This document shows positions 63,433 through 64,000 of a stretch of 64,000 nt of DNA, piece after piece. A program made the position numbers and the translations under genes. The stretch is from Torymus aiolomorphi. Its lineage: Eukaryota > Arthropoda > Insecta > Hymenoptera > Torymidae. The notes beneath the pieces are model-generated. The model did no database searches and was not told where the DNA came from. It saw only the letters and a program-made list of their open reading frames with translations. The stretch is from assembly GCA_036365515.1 (NCBI GenBank), contig CM070876.1, forward strand, positions 136,359,894 through 136,423,893. The letters are read 5' to 3'. Positions within the stretch are counted from its first letter, which is position 1. Each line of letters starts with the position of its first letter.

Positions 63433-64000
63433 ATCTATTTGTACTCCATTTATTTTTATTTTATAGGATTTTAGTTAAGGGGATGTGGTATGAGTACAGC
63501 ACCCTCTTAAAATTTAATGTAAAAAATACAGATAATAATAAAACCTAAATTTTTCATATAGAACATATTATTTTACGTTCAACTCCTGATGAGTAAAATC
63601 CAAAATAGTATATTACAAACCTAGGGACTGAAAGTACTTAGACCACTGCGTAAGTATACTATTGCTCCCGTGATACGTATATGATTTTTTTTGCTTGGCG
63701 AGACCGAAAATACAACATTTGCGATCGGGCGTCAGGAGAGATAGTGGTCCTTTCGTCCCGATAGGAAAAACAAAATGTACCCAAAATGGCTGATTTTCGT
63801 TTATAATATAGTAGGATTTGATTTTATACAAAACGTTTGAATGTAAAAGTTCTAGACAGCATAAAAACAAAACTTTTTTTATTTAACATTTCCATATAGA
63901 CGGCTGAGCGGGAACAATGCCCTATCTCGCCGCGCGGACAAAAAACGTTCTATCTCGCAGCGCGGATGAAGAACATCCTGTCTTATGGGGCGGTTGAAGA
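63433..64000. other. Non-coding end of window
   Basis: 63690-63780 is an inverse copy of the dispersed repeat at 42541 and 60410. 63915-63985 has spaced ctatctcg motifs like the ends of the foldback at 38484-41280. No gene is supported. Confidence 0.45.

Noticed and set aside
1..64000. A host gene or a set of spliced host exons
   Set aside because: Every recognisable coding stretch belongs to a mobile element. Remaining frames are short, AT-driven and unsupported by splice patterns or known domains.

Overview
The window is eukaryotic, intron-poor repeat DNA, almost certainly from an insect. I see no recognisable host gene. The family mix (BEL/Pao, Ty3/gypsy, Polinton/Maverick, jockey-like LINEs, Penelope-like elements, foldback and MITE-type DNA elements) is typical of transposon-rich insect genomes. 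The Polinton proteins resemble those I associate with parasitoid wasps, so Hymenoptera is my guess, not a proof. Nearly every coding element is broken by stops or frameshifts.

Layout. 502-8048: a complete but decayed BEL/Pao retrotransposon with 322-base LTRs, a tRNA-Tyr-type primer site and the target duplication taaat. 8321-9316: a 1 kb near-perfect hairpin whose inner arms are GT and AC microsatellite. 10429-13080: a DNA transposon with long inverted ends and a broken transposase of a family I cannot place, next to an inverted partial copy. 13300-31790: a 5'-truncated Ty3/gypsy element split in its RNase H region by a 16.5 kb Polinton (13530-30072, six-base duplication cttgag). The Polinton carries major capsid, minor capsid, a fused pVI-like/cysteine protease gene, the tail of the packaging ATPase, two conserved proteins of unknown role, an integrase with chromodomain, a small downstream protein, protein-primed family-B DNA polymerase, a proline-rich protein, and two paralogous small genes near its two ends. 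An ORF1-only LINE and two MITEs later inserted into the Polinton, so the nesting order is gypsy, then Polinton, then LINE and MITEs.

31800-38400 is low-information DNA with tandem repeats and a GT/GCGT microsatellite. 38484-41280 is a foldback element holding a second foldback (39383-40897) packed with AGGTCA half-sites. 41523-42121 is a LINE reverse-transcriptase fragment and 43283-44375 a 335-base tandem array. 46130-57922 is a 173-base satellite array interrupted by a young Ty3/gypsy element on the minus strand (46512-57049, 1.4 kb LTRs about 2% apart). That element has gag, a textbook -1 slip site, pol with an AT-hook tail, and an unusual third reading frame. 57923-58500 looks like another LTR inserted at the same position of the satellite unit. 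58814-63215 holds two Penelope-like elements, each with a hammerhead-like motif at its 3' end, and 63350-63432 a tRNA-like sequence.

How the parts work together: the Polinton is the most system-like unit. Its capsid genes read leftward. The ATPase, conserved-protein and integrase genes read rightward. Most gene starts have a TATA box lying inside the preceding gene, the polymerase and a small gene diverge from a CCAAT-rich promoter, and a stem-loop with a compensatory base-pair change recurs in its intergenic regions.
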